DNA of 64,000 nucleotides. Origin: Streptomyces katrae (GTDB lineage Bacteria > Actinomycetota > Actinomycetes > Streptomycetales > Streptomycetaceae). Under the pieces are notes generated by a model, which saw only the letters and a program-made list of their open reading frames with translations, was not told where the DNA came from and ran no database searches. The position numbers and the translations under genes were made by a program. This document shows, one piece after another, positions 54,917 through 64,000 of the stretch; position 1 is the first letter of the stretch; each line of letters begins with the position of its first letter. The DNA is taken from NCBI RefSeq assembly GCF_000717655.1, contig NZ_JNZY01000014.1:62001-126000 (forward strand), given 5' to 3'.

Positions 54917-57537
54917 TACGCGGCGGGCAGCGTCTCCAGCTGTGCCTGGATCCGGGCGATGTCCGCCTCGGCCTTGGCCAGCCGGCCCTTGATCTTGTCC
55001 ACGACGTTGTCGGGCGCCTTGGCCAGGAAGGCCTCGTTCCCGAGCTTCGCCTCGGCCTGCTGCTTCTCCTTCTCCGCGGCCGCCAGGTCCTTGGAGAGGC
55101 GCTTGCGCTCGGCGGCCACGTCGATCGTGCCCGACAGGTCGAGCGCGACCGTGGCGCCGGCGACCGGGAGGGTCGCGGTGGCGCTGAAGGAATCGCCCTC
55201 GGGCTGCAGCCGCAGCACCTGGCGGATGGCGGCCTCGTGGGCGGCCAGCACGGTGCCGGTCAGGTCCAGGCGGGCCGGGACCTTCTGCTTGTCGTCGAGG
55301 CCCTGCTCCTTGCGGAACCGGCGGACCTCCTTGGTGAGGGTCTGGATGCTCCCGATCTCGGCCTCGGCGGCCTCGTCGCGGAAGCCACTGTCCTTCGGCC
55401 AGTCGGCGATGACCAGCGACTCACGCCCGGTGAGGGTGGTCCACAGGGTCTCGGTGACGAACGGGACCACCGGGTGCAGCAGGCGCAGCATGACGTCGAG
55501 GACCTCGCCGAGGACCCGGGCGGAGACCTTGGCCTGCTCGCCGCCCGCGAAGAACGTCGTCTTCGACAGCTCGACGTACCAGTCGAAGACCTCGTCCCAC
55601 GCGAAGTGGTAGAGCGCCTCGCTGAGCTTCGAGAACTGGAAGTCCTCGTAGTACGCGTCGACCTGAGCGACCGTCTTGTTCAGGCGGGACAGGATCCAGC
55701 GGTCGGTGGCCGACAGCTGCTCGGCCGGCGGCAGCTCGCCCTCGATCGTGGCGCCGTTCATCAGCGCGAAGCGCGTGGCGTTCCAGATCTTGTTGGCGAA
55801 CTTGCTGGAGGCCTGGACCCAGTCCTCGCCGATCGGGACGTCGGTTCCGGGGTTGGCGCCCTTGGCCAGGGTGAACCGGACGGCGTCGGAGCCGTACTTG
55901 TCCATCCAGTCCAGCGGGTCGACGACGTTGCCGAAGGACTTCGACATCTTCTTGCCCCGCTCGTCGCGGACCAGGCCGGTCAGCGCGATCGTCTTGAAGG
56001 GGACCTCGCCGTCCATGGCGTACAGGCCGAACATCATCATCCGGGCGACCCAGAAGAAGATGATGTCGTGGCCCGTGAGCAGGACGTCGGTGGAGTAGAA
56101 CTTCGCCAGGTCCGGGGTCTTCGCCGGCCAGCCGAGCGTGGAGAAGGGCCACAGGCCGGAGGAGAACCAGGTGTCGAGGACGTCGGTGTCCTGGGTCCAG
56201 CCCTCGCCTGTGGGCGCCTCGTCGTCCGGGCCGAGGCAGACGACCTCGCCGTCCGGGCCGTACCAGACCGGAATGCGGTGGCCCCACCACAGCTGGCGCG
56301 AGATGCACCAGTCGTTGAGGTTGTCGACCCAGTCGAAGTAGCGCTTCTCCATCTCCTGCGGGTGGATCGCGACCCGGCCGTCGCGGACCGCGTCACCCGC
56401 GGCCTTGGCGAGGGTCTCGACCTTGACCCACCACTGGAGCGAGAGGCGCGGCTCGACGGTGGTGCTGCAGCGTGAGCAGTGCCCGACGGAGTGCGCGTAC
56501 GGACGCTTCTCGGCGACGATCCGGCCCTGCTGGCGCAGCGCGCCGACGACCGCGGAGCGGGCCTCGAAGCGGTCCAGGCCGAGGAAGGGGCCGTGGACGG
56601 TGATGACGCCGTGCTCGTCCATGATCGTCATGGAGGGCAGGCCGTGGCGCTGGCCGATCGCGAAGTCGTTCGGGTCGTGCGCCGGGGTCACCTTGACGGC
56701 GCCGGTGCCGAACTCCGGGTCGACGTGCGCGTCGGCGACGACCGGGATGGTCCGGTCGGTCAGCGGCAGCTTGATCTGCTTGCCGATGAGGTGCGCGTAC
56801 CGCTCGTCGTCCGGGTGGACGGCCACGGCGGTGTCACCGAGCATCGTCTCGGCGCGCGTGGTGGCGACGACGAGGGAGTCCTCACCCTCCCCGTACTTGA
56901 TCGAGACGAGCTCGCCCGCGTCCTCCTGGTACTCCACCTCGATGTCGGAGATGGCCGTCAGGCAGCGGGGGCACCAGTTGATGATGCGCTCGGCACGGTA
57001 GATCAGACCGTCGTCGAAGAGCTTCTTGAAGATCGTCTGGACGGCCTTGGAGAGGCCCTCGTCCATGGTGAACCGCTCGCGCGACCAGTCGACTCCGTCG
57101 CCGAGGCGGCGCATCTGGCCGAGGATCTTGCCGCCGTATTCTTCCTTCCACTGCCAGACGCGCTCGACGAACTCCTCGCGGCCCAGGTCGTGGCGGGACT
57201 TGCCCTCCTCGGCGAGCTGCTGCTCGACCTTGTTCTGGGTGGCGATACCGGCGTGGTCCATGCCGGGCAGCCACAGGGACTCGTAGCCCTGCATGCGCTT
57301 GCGGCGGGTGAGCGCGTCCATGAGCGTGTGCTGGAAGGCGTGCCCCAGGTGCAGGGAGCCGGTGACGTTCGGCGGCGGGATGACGATGGTGTAAGCGGGC
57401 TTCTCGCTCGCTGCATCGGCCGTGAAGTACCCACGCTCCACCCAGCGCTCGTAGAGCTTCCCCTCTACCTCGGCCGGAGCGTACGCGGTCGGCAGTTCGG
57501 AGTCGGGGCTGCTGGGTGTCTGCGTGTTCTCGGTCAC
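54916..57537 (-). CDS. valS: Valyl-tRNA synthetase
   Basis: The enzyme charges tRNA-Val. The 873-residue protein has the class-I HIGH variant [15 protein letters not shown] near 53-67, the editing-domain signature [22 protein letters not shown], and [13 protein letters not shown] near 529. A C-terminal coiled coil ends the protein. GTG 57537 has no ribosome-binding site; TAAACT lies at 57550-57545, only 7 nt from the start codon, so the mRNA is probably leaderless. It is divergent from the plus-strand gene at 57667. Confidence 0.98.
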   Translation of the reverse strand: MTENTQTPSSPDSELPTAYAPAEVEGKLYERWVERGYFTADAASEKPAYTIVIPPPNVTGSLHLGHAFQHTLMDALTRRKRMQGYESLWLPGMDHAGIATQNKVEQQLAEEGKSRHDLGREEFVERVWQWKEEYGGKILGQMRRLGDGVDWSRERFTMDEGLSKAVQTIFKKLFDDGLIYRAERIINWCPRCLTAISDIEVEYQEDAGELVSIKYGEGEDSLVVATTRAETMLGDTAVAVHPDDERYAHLIGKQIKLPLTDRTIPVVADAHVDPEFGTGAVKVTPAHDPNDFAIGQRHGLPSMTIMDEHGVITVHGPFLGLDRFEARSAVVGALRQQGRIVAEKRPYAHSVGHCSRCSTTVEPRLSLQWWVKVETLAKAAGDAVRDGRVAIHPQEMEKRYFDWVDNLNDWCISRQLWWGHRIPVWYGPDGEVVCLGPDDEAPTGEGWTQDTDVLDTWFSSGLWPFSTLGWPAKTPDLAKFYSTDVLLTGHDIIFFWVARMMMFGLYAMDGEVPFKTIALTGLVRDERGKKMSKSFGNVVDPLDWMDKYGSDAVRFTLAKGANPGTDVPIGEDWVQASSKFANKIWNATRFALMNGATIEGELPPAEQLSATDRWILSRLNKTVAQVDAYYEDFQFSKLSEALYHFAWDEVFDWYVELSKTTFFAGGEQAKVSARVLGEVLDVMLRLLHPVVPFVTETLWTTLTGRESLVIADWPKDSGFRDEAAEAEIGSIQTLTKEVRRFRKEQGLDDKQKVPARLDLTGTVLAAHEAAIRQVLRLQPEGDSFSATATLPVAGATVALDLSGTIDVAAERKRLSKDLAAAEKEKQQAEAKLGNEAFLAKAPDNVVDKIKGRLAKAEADIARIQAQLETLPAA

Positions 57538-57544
57538 GAGGCAC

Positions 57545-57550
57545 AGTTTA
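57545..57550 (-). promoter_or_regulatory. Candidate -10 element of valS, implying a leaderless mRNA
   Basis: TAAACT is followed by 7 nt and then the GTG start of valS. Transcription would begin at or within a base or two of the start codon. This agrees with the missing ribosome-binding site. Confidence 0.45.
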
Positions 57551-57666
57551 GGGCCGTAACAGTCCAGTCATGAAACCGGTAATCAAGGGGCCCGGCGCCG
57601 TGTGCGGCTTCGGCTTCCGTCAGGATGTCTGAAACACATAAAGGATTCCTGAAGGGGGACGCGGGC

Positions 57667-58590
57667 ATGAGTTACAACCAGCCGGGACCGTACGGGGCCC
57701 AGCCGCCGCAGCAGCCGGGGCCGTACGGAGGCCCCCCGCAGCAGCCGGGCCCCTACGGCCAGCCCGCCCCCCAGCCGGGTTACGGCTACCCGCAGCAGCC
57801 GGGCATCCCCCCGCAGGGCTACCCCCAGCAGCAGCCCCAGCCGGGCTACGGCTACCCGCAGCAGCCCCCGTACGGCATGCAGCCGCAGCAGCCGAAGAAG
57901 TCCAAGGCCGGCGTGATCATCGCCGTGGTCGTCGCGGTCGCCGTGATCGCGGGCGCGGGCTGGTACTTCACGCAGGGCGGCGGCGCGGGCGGCGCCATCG
58001 CGGCGGACACCAAGGGCTACAAGCTGGCTTTCCCTGCCACGGTCGACAGCTACGCGAAGAACGAGCAGGCGGCCGGTACCGCAAAGGGCGACACCCCCCT
58101 GACCGGCGAGCAGAAGACCAAGGCCGAGGGCATCGGCATCAAGGACCCCCACCAGGCGAGCCAGCAGTACCTGAGCGGCATCAAGGGCAAGGCCAAGCAG
58201 ATGACCGCGAGCGGTTTCTGGGGCCAGATCGACGATCCGGAGCAGGCTCTCGACGCCTACTTCGGCACGATCGGCGCGCCCAACCCGGAGACCGACAAGC
58301 TCGGCCTGAAGTACGAAAAGGTCGGCTCCCCCAAGGCGTTCACGCCGGACGGGTTCAAGGGCGCCGTCATGAAGTGCGTCGAGGTCAAGATGACGACCAC
58401 GAAGACCACCAAGCCCGGAGAGCCCAGCTCGCTCGTGGTCCCCACCTGCGCCTGGAGCGACCACTCCACCCTGACCGCAGTCAACCACATGGACCAGACC
58501 ACGATTTTGACCGGCGGCAGCCAGGGCACCCTGGAGGACGTCTCCAAGCTGGCGGCGAAGCTCTACAACACCTCACGGACCAAGGCCTGA
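57667..58590 (+). CDS. Membrane protein with Pro/Gln/Tyr-rich N-terminus, unknown function
   Basis: The 307-residue protein starts at ATG 57667 (AAGGGGG upstream). Residues 1-78 are low-complexity repeats of QPGPYG and PGYGYPQQ. A membrane helix (about 81-104, AGVIIAVVVAVAVIAGAGWYF) is followed by an extracytoplasmic domain of about 200 residues with two Cys that may pair (VMKCVEV and VPTCAW). The outside part resembles actinobacterial lipoprotein-like or sensor-like domains of unknown role. It is divergent from valS and convergent with the small Cys-rich gene at 58651. An earlier in-frame ATG at 57625 is AT-rich and less likely. Confidence 0.85.
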   Translation: MSYNQPGPYGAQPPQQPGPYGGPPQQPGPYGQPAPQPGYGYPQQPGIPPQGYPQQQPQPGYGYPQQPPYGMQPQQPKKSKAGVIIAVVVAVAVIAGAGWYFTQGGGAGGAIAADTKGYKLAFPATVDSYAKNEQAAGTAKGDTPLTGEQKTKAEGIGIKDPHQASQQYLSGIKGKAKQMTASGFWGQIDDPEQALDAYFGTIGAPNPETDKLGLKYEKVGSPKAFTPDGFKGAVMKCVEVKMTTTKTTKPGEPSSLVVPTCAWSDHSTLTAVNHMDQTTILTGGSQGTLEDVSKLAAKLYNTSRTKA

Positions 58591-58603
58591 TCGGACTGGC
58601 GGC

Positions 58604-58632
58604 CGGCGTGTGAAATCGTCGCCTTCACGCCG
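58604..58632. terminator. Hairpin between convergent genes
   Basis: CGGCGTG(T)GAA and TTCACGCCG arms lie between the stops of the 307-residue plus-strand gene and the 90-residue minus-strand gene. Confidence 0.45.
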
Positions 58633-58650
58633 ACCGCCGCCGATCCCCTG

Positions 58651-58923
58651 CTACGCCGCGTTGCAGGCCCTGGCAGCCTCCACTTCCGTCACCTCTATGG
58701 CGGTCAGACCCCAGTAACACTGAACCCAACGGGCGGGGTTGCCGGAATCACTTCCAGTCCGGCAAGCCGCTTCCGCCTTCGGGCCTACCCTGTAGCCCGC
58801 GTCTATCAGGGAAAACTGGCACGCACCTTGGTCGGCCGACGCGGGTGAAGCCGCCATGATCGGGAGGGCGGCTGCGGCAAACGTCGCGGCCAGGACGCCG
58901 AGTGTGCGCTTCTTCATCTTCAT
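58651..58923 (-). CDS. Small secreted protein with four cysteines
   Basis: This protein has 90 residues from ATG 58923, with AAGGGG 8 nt upstream. A clear Sec signal peptide, MKMKKRTLGVLAATFAAAALPIMAASPASA, gives a mature domain of about 60 residues. Four Cys (ACQF, ACRT, QCYW, ACNA) could form two disulfides. An AT-richer region lies upstream. I recognise no named family. Candidates are a small exported bacteriocin-like or immunity-like protein, or a surface accessory protein. Confidence 0.75.
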   Translation of the reverse strand: MKMKKRTLGVLAATFAAAALPIMAASPASADQGACQFSLIDAGYRVGPKAEAACRTGSDSGNPARWVQCYWGLTAIEVTEVEAARACNAA

Positions 58924-59035
58924 GTCTCGTTCCCCTTGACTAAGGCTGGTCGAGACAAAGTTGATCAAGGAGTTATCCGCCGCACCAGGCCACACGGGCC
59001 ACTTGTCCGATAATCGGTCAAGATGGTCCCGAAAG

Positions 59036-59075
59036 CGAGGAGGGGCGCCCCGGATGTCCGGGGCGCCCCTCCTCG
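59036..59075 (-). terminator. Strong terminator after clpX
   Basis: CGAGGAGGGGCGCCCCGG and its complement form an 18-bp stem with a 4-nt loop, 14 nt after the clpX stop. Confidence 0.8.
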
Positions 59076-59088
59076 TACGGCGCGTCGG

Positions 59089-60375
59089 CTAGGCCGACTT
59101 CTCCTGCGGGCCCTGGTCCTTCGGGACGATGCGGGGGACCAGCGTCGGGTTGACGTTCGAGCGGACCACGTCCGCGGTGATGACCACGCGGGCCACGTCC
59201 TTGCGGGACGGGACCTCGTACATCACCGACATCAGGACCTCCTCCATGATGGCGCGCAGTCCGCGCGCGCCCGTCTGGCGCAGGATGGCCTGGTCCGCGA
59301 TGGCTTCGAGCGCCTCGCGCTCGAAGTCCAGCTCGACGCCGTCGAGTTCGAACAGCCGCTGGTACTGCTTCACCAGCGCGTTCCGCGGCTCCACCAGGAT
59401 CTGCAGCAGCGCCTCGCGGTCCAGGTTGTGCACCGAGGTGATGACGGGCAGACGGCCGATGAACTCCGGGATCATCCCGAACTTCACCAGGTCCTCCGGC
59501 ATGACCTCCTGGAACTGGTCGCTCGCCTCGATCTCGCGCTTCGAGCGGATCGTCGCCCCGAAGCCGATGCCCTTGGCGCCCGCACGCGACTCGATGATCT
59601 TCTCGAGGCCGGCGAAGGCGCCGCCCACGATGAAGAGCACGTTCGTCGTGTCGATCTGGATGAACTCCTGGTGCGGGTGCTTGCGACCACCCTGCGGCGG
59701 GACGGAGGCGGTCGTGCCCTCCAGGATCTTCAGGAGGGCCTGCTGCACGCCCTCGCCGCTCACATCACGGGTGATCGACGGGTTCTCGCTCTTGCGGGCG
59801 ACCTTGTCGATCTCGTCGATGTAGATGATCCCGGTCTCGGCCTTCTTGACGTCGTAGTCGGCCGCCTGGATCAGCTTGAGCAGGATGTTCTCGACGTCCT
59901 CGCCGACGTACCCGGCCTCCGTCAGCGCCGTCGCGTCGGCGATGGCGAACGGGACGTTCAGCATGCGCGCGAGCGTCTGGGCGAGGAGCGTCTTGCCGGA
60001 GCCCGTCGGGCCCAGCAGCAGGATGTTGGACTTCGCGAGCTCGATCGCGTCGTCCCGGCCCTGCGCACCGCCGTTCTCGCCGGCCTGGACCCGCTTGTAG
60101 TGGTTGTACACCGCCACCGAGAGGGCCTTCTTCGCCGGCTCCTGGCCGACGACGTAGCTCTCCAGGAACTCGTAGATCTCACGAGGCTTGGGGAGTTCCT
60201 CCCACCGGACCTCGGAGGTCTCGGCGAGCTCCTCCTCGATGATCTCGTTGCAGAGGTCGATGCACTCGTCGCAGATGTACACACCGGGTCCTGCGATGAG
60301 CTTCTTCACCTGCTTCTGGCTCTTTCCGCAGAACGAGCACTTGAGCAGGTCGCCGCCGTCACCGATGCGTGCCAC
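59089..60375 (-). CDS. clpX: ATP-dependent Clp protease ATP-binding subunit ClpX
   Basis: ClpX is the AAA+ unfoldase that feeds ClpP. The 428-residue protein has a zinc-binding domain with Cys13, 16, 35 and 38; Walker A GPTGSGKT at 122-129; Walker B IIYIDEID near 190; the IGF loop contacting ClpP in KGIGFGATI; and sensor motifs. It is transcribed separately from clpP1P2: a palindrome and a hairpin lie in the 150-nt gap. This gene is essential in many actinobacteria. Confidence 0.98.
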   Translation of the reverse strand: MARIGDGGDLLKCSFCGKSQKQVKKLIAGPGVYICDECIDLCNEIIEEELAETSEVRWEELPKPREIYEFLESYVVGQEPAKKALSVAVYNHYKRVQAGENGGAQGRDDAIELAKSNILLLGPTGSGKTLLAQTLARMLNVPFAIADATALTEAGYVGEDVENILLKLIQAADYDVKKAETGIIYIDEIDKVARKSENPSITRDVSGEGVQQALLKILEGTTASVPPQGGRKHPHQEFIQIDTTNVLFIVGGAFAGLEKIIESRAGAKGIGFGATIRSKREIEASDQFQEVMPEDLVKFGMIPEFIGRLPVITSVHNLDREALLQILVEPRNALVKQYQRLFELDGVELDFEREALEAIADQAILRQTGARGLRAIMEEVLMSVMYEVPSRKDVARVVITADVVRSNVNPTLVPRIVPKDQGPQEKSA

Positions 60376-60448
60376 GAGGTGCTTCCCCTTCGCCTGGGAG
60401 ACGCTTGGTTCAGCGCTCCTGGTGCCTCATATCCGACGGTACCTTGCC

Positions 60449-60470
60449 GGGGGCCCCGTACGGGGCCCCC
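60449..60470. terminator. 22-nt perfect palindrome after clpP2
   Basis: Eleven nt (GGGGGCCCCGT) are followed exactly by their complement. In RNA the stem would close with a small loop. It lies 59 nt past the clpP2 stop and most simply ends clpP2 transcripts. Confidence 0.6.
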
Positions 60471-60480
60471 TTGACGTGGT

Positions 60481-60498
60481 TCACATCGCCGAATGTGA
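60481..60498. promoter_or_regulatory. Inverted repeat upstream of clpX
   Basis: TCACAT-N6-ATGTGA, a perfect 6-6-6 inverted repeat, lies about 105 nt upstream of clpX. Its polarity (TCACA first) differs from a CRP site (TGTGA first). It may be an operator for an unknown regulator. Confidence 0.35.
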
Positions 60499-60528
60499 CG
60501 ACGTGCCCACGCCAATTGACGGCAAGGA

Positions 60529-61200
60529 TCAGTGGGAGTTCTTGCGGGTCGAGACGATCTGGTCGATCAGGCCGTACGCGAGCGCGTCCTCGGCCGTCAG
60601 GATCTTGTCGCGCTCGATGTCCTCGCGGATCTTCTCGATCGGCGTGGTCGAGTGCTTGGCCAGCATGGTCTCCAGCTGGTCACGCATGCGCAGGATCTCG
60701 TTGGCCGCGATCTCCAGGTCGGAGAGCTGCTCACGGCCGGTGCCGCCGGACGGCTGGTGGATCAGCACGCGGGCGTTCGGCAGCGCCATGCGCTTGCCGG
60801 GCGTGCCGGCCGCCAGCAGGACCGCGGCGGCGGAGGCTGCCTGGCCCATGCAGACCGTCTGGATGTCCGGCTTCACGAACTGCATCGTGTCGTAGATGGC
60901 CGTCAGCGCGGTGAAGGAGCCGCCGGGGCTGTTGATGTAGATCGAGATGTCGCGGTCCGGGTCCATCGACTCCAGGCACAGCAGCTGCGCCATGACGTCG
61001 TTGGCGGATGCGTCGTCGATCTGCACGCCGAGGAAGATCACGCGCTCCTCGAAGAGCTTCGCGTACGGGTCGTACTCGCGCACACCCTGCGAGGTGCGCT
61101 CGACGAAGCGCGGGACGACGTAGCGGTTGTCCACCTGCGCGCCGGTGTAGAGGCCGCTCGCGGGAGAGAGGTTGTTCATGTGCATCTGGGTGTTCACCAT
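60529..61200 (-). CDS. clpP2: ATP-dependent Clp protease proteolytic subunit ClpP2
   Basis: ClpP2 is a serine protease subunit that forms a mixed ClpP1P2 barrel. The protein has 223 residues. The catalytic triad is Ser123 (MGQAASAAA), His148 (LIHQPSGG) and Asp198 (IERDKILTA). The N-terminal 40 residues are longer than in ClpP1. It follows clpP1 by 86 nt on the same strand. Inactivating either subunit alters differentiation in Streptomyces. Confidence 0.98.
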   Translation of the reverse strand: MVNTQMHMNNLSPASGLYTGAQVDNRYVVPRFVERTSQGVREYDPYAKLFEERVIFLGVQIDDASANDVMAQLLCLESMDPDRDISIYINSPGGSFTALTAIYDTMQFVKPDIQTVCMGQAASAAAVLLAAGTPGKRMALPNARVLIHQPSGGTGREQLSDLEIAANEILRMRDQLETMLAKHSTTPIEKIREDIERDKILTAEDALAYGLIDQIVSTRKNSH

Positions 61201-61286
61201 CCTGGTGGCGTTCTGCGGGCTGGGGCTTGCCGGGTGCGGGCGGGCGTACGGGGCCTCGTACGAGGACCCGCGCGCCGGGGCCGGGA

Positions 61287-61904
61287 TCAGGCCCCGGTGC
61301 CGCCGCCGCCCGGGACCAGCGACGCGGCGGAGATGATCTCGTCGATGAGGCCGTACTCCTTGGCCTCCTCCGCGGTGAACCAGCGGTCGCGGTCGCCGTC
61401 GCGGATGATCGCCTCCACGGTCTGGCCGGAGTGGTGGGCGGTGATCTCGGCCATGCGCTGCTTCGTGCGCAGCAGGTACTGGGCCTGGATCTTGATGTCC
61501 GAGGCGGTGCCACCGATGCCGGCGGAACCCTGGTGCATCAGGATGTCGGTGTTCGGGAGCGCGAAGCGCTTGCCCTGGGCGCCGCCGGTGAGCAGGAACT
61601 GGCCCATGGAGGCCGCCATGCCCATGCCGATGGTGACGACGTCGTTCGGGATGTACTGCATGGTGTCGTAGACCGCCATGCCCGCCGTCACCGAGCCGCC
61701 CGGGCTGTTGATGTACAGGTAGATGTCCTTCTCCGGCTCCGCGGCCAGGAGGAGGAGCTGCGCCGTGATCTTGTTGGCGATGTCGTCGTCGACCTGCTGG
61801 CCGAGGAAGATGATGCGCTCGCCGAGCAGCCGGTTGTAGACATGGTCGCCGAGGCCGCCACCGATGGACGGCTCACCCGCGGCGTAAGGCTTCAGATTCG
61901 TCAC
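61287..61904 (-). CDS. clpP1: ATP-dependent Clp protease proteolytic subunit ClpP1
   Basis: The protein has 205 residues from GTG 61904, preceded by AGGTGG. The triad is Ser99 (MAASMGQ), His124 (LMHQGSAG) and Asp173 ([11 protein letters not shown]). A reading frame extends upstream to 62162 but runs into the promoter region, so it is unlikely. First gene of the clpP1-clpP2 operon. A ClgR-like site lies about 165 nt upstream, which fits the known ClgR control of clpP1 in Streptomyces. Confidence 0.98.
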   Translation of the reverse strand: MTNLKPYAAGEPSIGGGLGDHVYNRLLGERIIFLGQQVDDDIANKITAQLLLLAAEPEKDIYLYINSPGGSVTAGMAVYDTMQYIPNDVVTIGMGMAASMGQFLLTGGAQGKRFALPNTDILMHQGSAGIGGTASDIKIQAQYLLRTKQRMAEITAHHSGQTVEAIIRDGDRDRWFTAEEAKEYGLIDEIISAASLVPGGGGTGA

Positions 61905-62067
61905 GTATCCACCTGCTCGTCTCCGACGGCCACATGCCGTCTCAGCGTCTCGTTCTGGGGCGCGGACCGGTCGGCGGCAGTGGCCGCCGGCATCCGGGTA
62001 CTCCCGTGCCCTCGTATTCATGGACCCTAACGCGCAGGTCGGACAACGCCATCCCGCTTCCCGAACT

Positions 62068-62085
62068 GTTCGCTCGGAGCGCAAG
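62068..62085. promoter_or_regulatory. Candidate ClgR operator upstream of clpP1
   Basis: GTTCGC-TCGGA-GCGCAAG, an imperfect inverted repeat, matches the form I recall for ClgR sites (GTTCGC...GCGAAC type) with changes in the right half. It lies in the 320-nt gene-free interval 61905-62224, which otherwise holds the tig terminator and no convincing ORF. Confidence 0.45.
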
Positions 62086-62147
62086 GTCCGTGGGCCCTTC
62101 GGGGACCGGGCGCAGGCCCGGTGGAAGGCGCCGGGCGCGGAGTGTGC

Positions 62148-62181
62148 GAAGGGCCCGTACACGGCTGCGTACGGGCCCTTC
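62148..62181 (-). terminator. Terminator after trigger factor gene
   Basis: GAAGGGCCCGTAC/GTACGGGCCCTTC, a perfect 13-bp stem with an 8-nt loop, begins 44 nt past the tig stop. It separates tig from the clpP1 promoter region. Confidence 0.8.
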
Positions 62182-62224
62182 GGGTGCTGCTCAGCGGGCG
62201 CCGCGCGGGGCGGCGCCCAAGGCG

Positions 62225-63628
62225 TTACTTGGCCTCGTCGGCCTGCGCCTCGGCGGCGTCGGCGTCACCTTCGACGACGGCCTCGACGGTCTCGGCGGCA
62301 GCCTCGACCTCGTCCTCCTCGTCGGAGAGGTCGACGACCTCACCGTTGGTGTCGACGACCTTGGCGGCCTCGACGACGACCGCGAGGGCCTTGCCGCGGG
62401 CGACCTCGCCGACGAGCATCGGCACCTGGCCACCCTCGACGACGGCCTGGGCGAACTGGTCGGGGGACATGCCGGAGGAGGCGGCACGGCGCATGAGGTG
62501 CTCGGTGAGCTCCTCCTGGTCGACGCCCAGCTTCTCCTTGTTGACGAGCGCGTCCAGGACGAACTGGGTCTTGATGCCCTTGATCGCCTGGTCCTTGGTC
62601 TCGGCGTCGAACTCCTCGACCGTCTTGCCCTGGAACTCCAGGTACTTCTCGATGGTCAGGCCCATCTGGCCGAGCTGGTGGTGCTCCAGGTTGTGCTTGC
62701 GGGTGTTGACCTCGTCCTCGAGCAGCTTCTCGGGGATCGGCACCTCGACGAGCTCCAGCAGCTTCTCCAGGACGCGCTCCTGGGCCTGCGTGGCCTGGTC
62801 GTACTGCTTCATGTTCTCGAGGCGCTTGCGGCTGTCCGCCTTGAGGTCCTCGAGGGTGTCGAACTCGCTCGCCATCTGCGCGAACTCGTCGTCCAGCTCC
62901 GGCAGCTCACGGGCGGAGACCTTGGTGACCTTGACGGTGACCTCGGCGTCCTTGCCCTCGGCGGAGCCGCCCTTCAGCTGGGAGGTGAAGGTGGCCTCGC
63001 CACCGGCCTCCAGGCCCTTGACGGCGTCGTCGATGCCCTCGAGGAGCTCGCCCGAGCCGATGGTGTAGGAGACGTCGGAGGCGACGCCGTCGGGCAGCAC
63101 CTCGCCGTCGACCTTGGCCTCGAGGTCGATGGTGACGACGTCGCCGTCCTCGGCCGCGCGCTCGACGTCCTTGGTGGACGCGAAGCGGCCGCGCAGCTGC
63201 TCGACCGACTTCTCGATGTCCTCGTCGGAGACCTCGACCGCGTCGACCTCGACCTCGATGCCGGAGTAGTCCGGGATCTCGATCTCGGGGCGGACGTCGA
63301 CCTCGGCGGTGAAGGCCAGCAGCTCGCCGTCCTTCAGCTCCGTGATGTCGACCTCAGGCTGGCCCAGCGGGTTCAGGTCGGCCTCGTTGACGGCCTCGGT
63401 GTAGAACTTCGGGAGGGCGTCGTTGACGGCCTCCTCCAGCACCGCACCGCGACCGAAGCGCTGGTCGATGACCCGGGCCGGGATCTTGCCCTTGCGGAAG
63501 CCCTTCACCGTGACCTGCTGGTTGATCTTCTTGTACGCCGCGTCGAGGCTGTCCTTGAGCTCCTCGAAGGGCACCTCAACAGTGAGCCGAACCCGAGTCG
63601 GGTTCAGGGTCTCCACGGCGCTCTTCAC
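62225..63628 (-). CDS. tig: Trigger factor, ribosome-associated chaperone
   Basis: Trigger factor binds L23 near the ribosome exit tunnel and folds nascent chains. The 467-residue protein starts at GTG 63628, with AAGGAG 8 nt upstream. The ribosome-binding signature [19 protein letters not shown] is at about 43-61, the FKBP-type PPIase domain at about 160-245 ([21 protein letters not shown]), and the C-terminal arms follow. An acidic Ala/Glu/Asp tail ends the protein. It lies upstream of clpP1P2, the conserved order tig-clpP-clpX. Confidence 0.98.
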   Translation of the reverse strand: MKSAVETLNPTRVRLTVEVPFEELKDSLDAAYKKINQQVTVKGFRKGKIPARVIDQRFGRGAVLEEAVNDALPKFYTEAVNEADLNPLGQPEVDITELKDGELLAFTAEVDVRPEIEIPDYSGIEVEVDAVEVSDEDIEKSVEQLRGRFASTKDVERAAEDGDVVTIDLEAKVDGEVLPDGVASDVSYTIGSGELLEGIDDAVKGLEAGGEATFTSQLKGGSAEGKDAEVTVKVTKVSARELPELDDEFAQMASEFDTLEDLKADSRKRLENMKQYDQATQAQERVLEKLLELVEVPIPEKLLEDEVNTRKHNLEHHQLGQMGLTIEKYLEFQGKTVEEFDAETKDQAIKGIKTQFVLDALVNKEKLGVDQEELTEHLMRRAASSGMSPDQFAQAVVEGGQVPMLVGEVARGKALAVVVEAAKVVDTNGEVVDLSDEEDEVEAAAETVEAVVEGDADAAEAQADEAK

Positions 63629-63803
63629 GGTTCGGTCTCCTTGTGGCTGACTGCTTGGGGTTCTGCGTCCTCGCTGCGATTCAGCGGTTCGGCGGATTCG
63701 GCCCGGTACATCAGACACACGGGCACGCAGCTTGCATAGTAGCCGCAAGCGGCAATCTGCCCACAACGCGAGCTTGTGAGGGCGATGCCGGTGGTGCTGT
63801 TGG

Positions 63804-63877
63804 TCGGGGTGGCCGGATTCGAACCGACGACCTTCCGCTCCCAAAGCGGACGCGCTACCAAGCTGCGCCACACCCCG
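63804..63877 (-). tRNA. tRNA-Pro (anticodon TGG)
   Basis: The 74-nt cloverleaf on the minus strand begins CGGGGTGTGGCGCAGCTTGG. The acceptor arms CGGGGTG/CACCCCG pair with discriminator A. The anticodon stem TCCGC/GCGGA holds a TTTGGGA loop (anticodon TGG). The T-arm contains GGTTCGAATCC. CCA is not encoded. A possible -10 TACCCT lies just upstream. Nothing else is seen from 63878 to the end, apart from a GTTCG-AG-CGAAC palindrome at 63926-63937. Confidence 0.97.
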
Positions 63878-64000
63878 TCGGTGCGACACGTAGGGTACAT
63901 GCCCGGAGACCCTCCGATGCGCGGGGTTCGAGCGAACGTTTCCGGACGCCGCGCCGCGGGCGCGTCATGCGGTGTGCACTCCCCCGGCCCGACCCGCTAG

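Noticed and set aside
57690..57900. Low-complexity CAGCCGGGCCCGTACGG-type repeats
   Set aside because: They encode the QPGPYG-rich N-terminus of the 307-residue membrane protein; not a mobile or CRISPR feature.
60481..60498. CRP-type operator
   Set aside because: The half-sites are in the reverse order (TCACA before TGTGA) compared with a CRP site, so I list it only as an unknown inverted repeat.
61905..62162. Upstream extension of clpP1
   Set aside because: It crosses the tig terminator and the ClgR-like site. GTG 61904 has a good AGGTGG site and gives normal ClpP1 length.

Overview
The window is high-GC actinobacterial DNA with strong third-codon-position GC bias, frequent GTG starts, tRNAs without encoded CCA, and a complete spore-wall (mreBCD/pbp2/rodA) cluster. 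All of this points to a Streptomyces chromosome. From memory, gene order follows the S. coelicolor core segment from about SCO2567 (comEC) to SCO2620 (tig), read here in reverse. I see no phage, insertion sequence, CRISPR array or rRNA operon. Almost every gene lies on the minus strand; the exceptions are an M48 protease, two wall-polymer glycosyltransferases and one proline/glutamine-rich membrane protein.

Layout. 1-4.8 kb: comEC (cut by the window edge), comEA, a DegV lipid-binding protein and a coiled-coil membrane protein. 4.8-8.7 kb: leuS with a leucine-rich leader peptide and attenuator-like hairpins, then two identical tRNA-Ala(GGC) genes flanking a small zinc-ribbon protein. 8.7-13.8 kb: histidine phosphatase, rsfS, an LCP/LytR_C protein, nadD, a 55-residue membrane peptide and the M48 protease. 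13.7-18.7 kb: two single-pass membrane proteins sharing an N-terminal motif, then proA, a small unknown gene and proB. 18.7-27.2 kb: a wall glycopolymer locus (GtrA flippase-like protein, DPM1-type GT2, a GT2-TagF fusion, a GT4, galE and a second GT2). 27.3-34 kb: obg, rpmA, rplU and a very large RNase E/G. 34-39.6 kb: the radical-SAM pair TIGR03936/TIGR03960 split by a repeat-built membrane protein, then a CYTH-CHAD protein. 39.6-46.6 kb: rodA, pbp2, mreD, mreC, mreB and ndk. 46.6-48.5 kb: a DUF4233 protein and folC. 48.6-54.8 kb: an accessory cassette (histidine kinase, GH113-like protein, processive GT2, Q-rich membrane protein, Tat-exported GH26). 54.9-63.9 kb: valS, two exported or membrane proteins, clpX, clpP2, clpP1, tig and tRNA-Pro.

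How the genes work together. Several blocks serve cell-wall assembly: the mre/pbp2/rodA elongasome-like complex, the LCP protein, and the TagF-type anionic glycopolymer genes. Others serve translation and RNA metabolism: leuS, valS, rplU, rpmA, obg, RNase E, rsfS and tRNAs. The right end is protein quality control: trigger factor with ClpP1P2 and ClpX.

The most unusual part is the cassette between folC and valS. It pairs a putative processive beta-glycan synthase (QxxRW motif) with two hydrolases from families dominated by beta-mannanases, which suggests an undescribed exopolysaccharide system. The other leading candidates for follow-up are the leuS leader attenuator and the ten-repeat membrane protein between the two radical-SAM partner genes.
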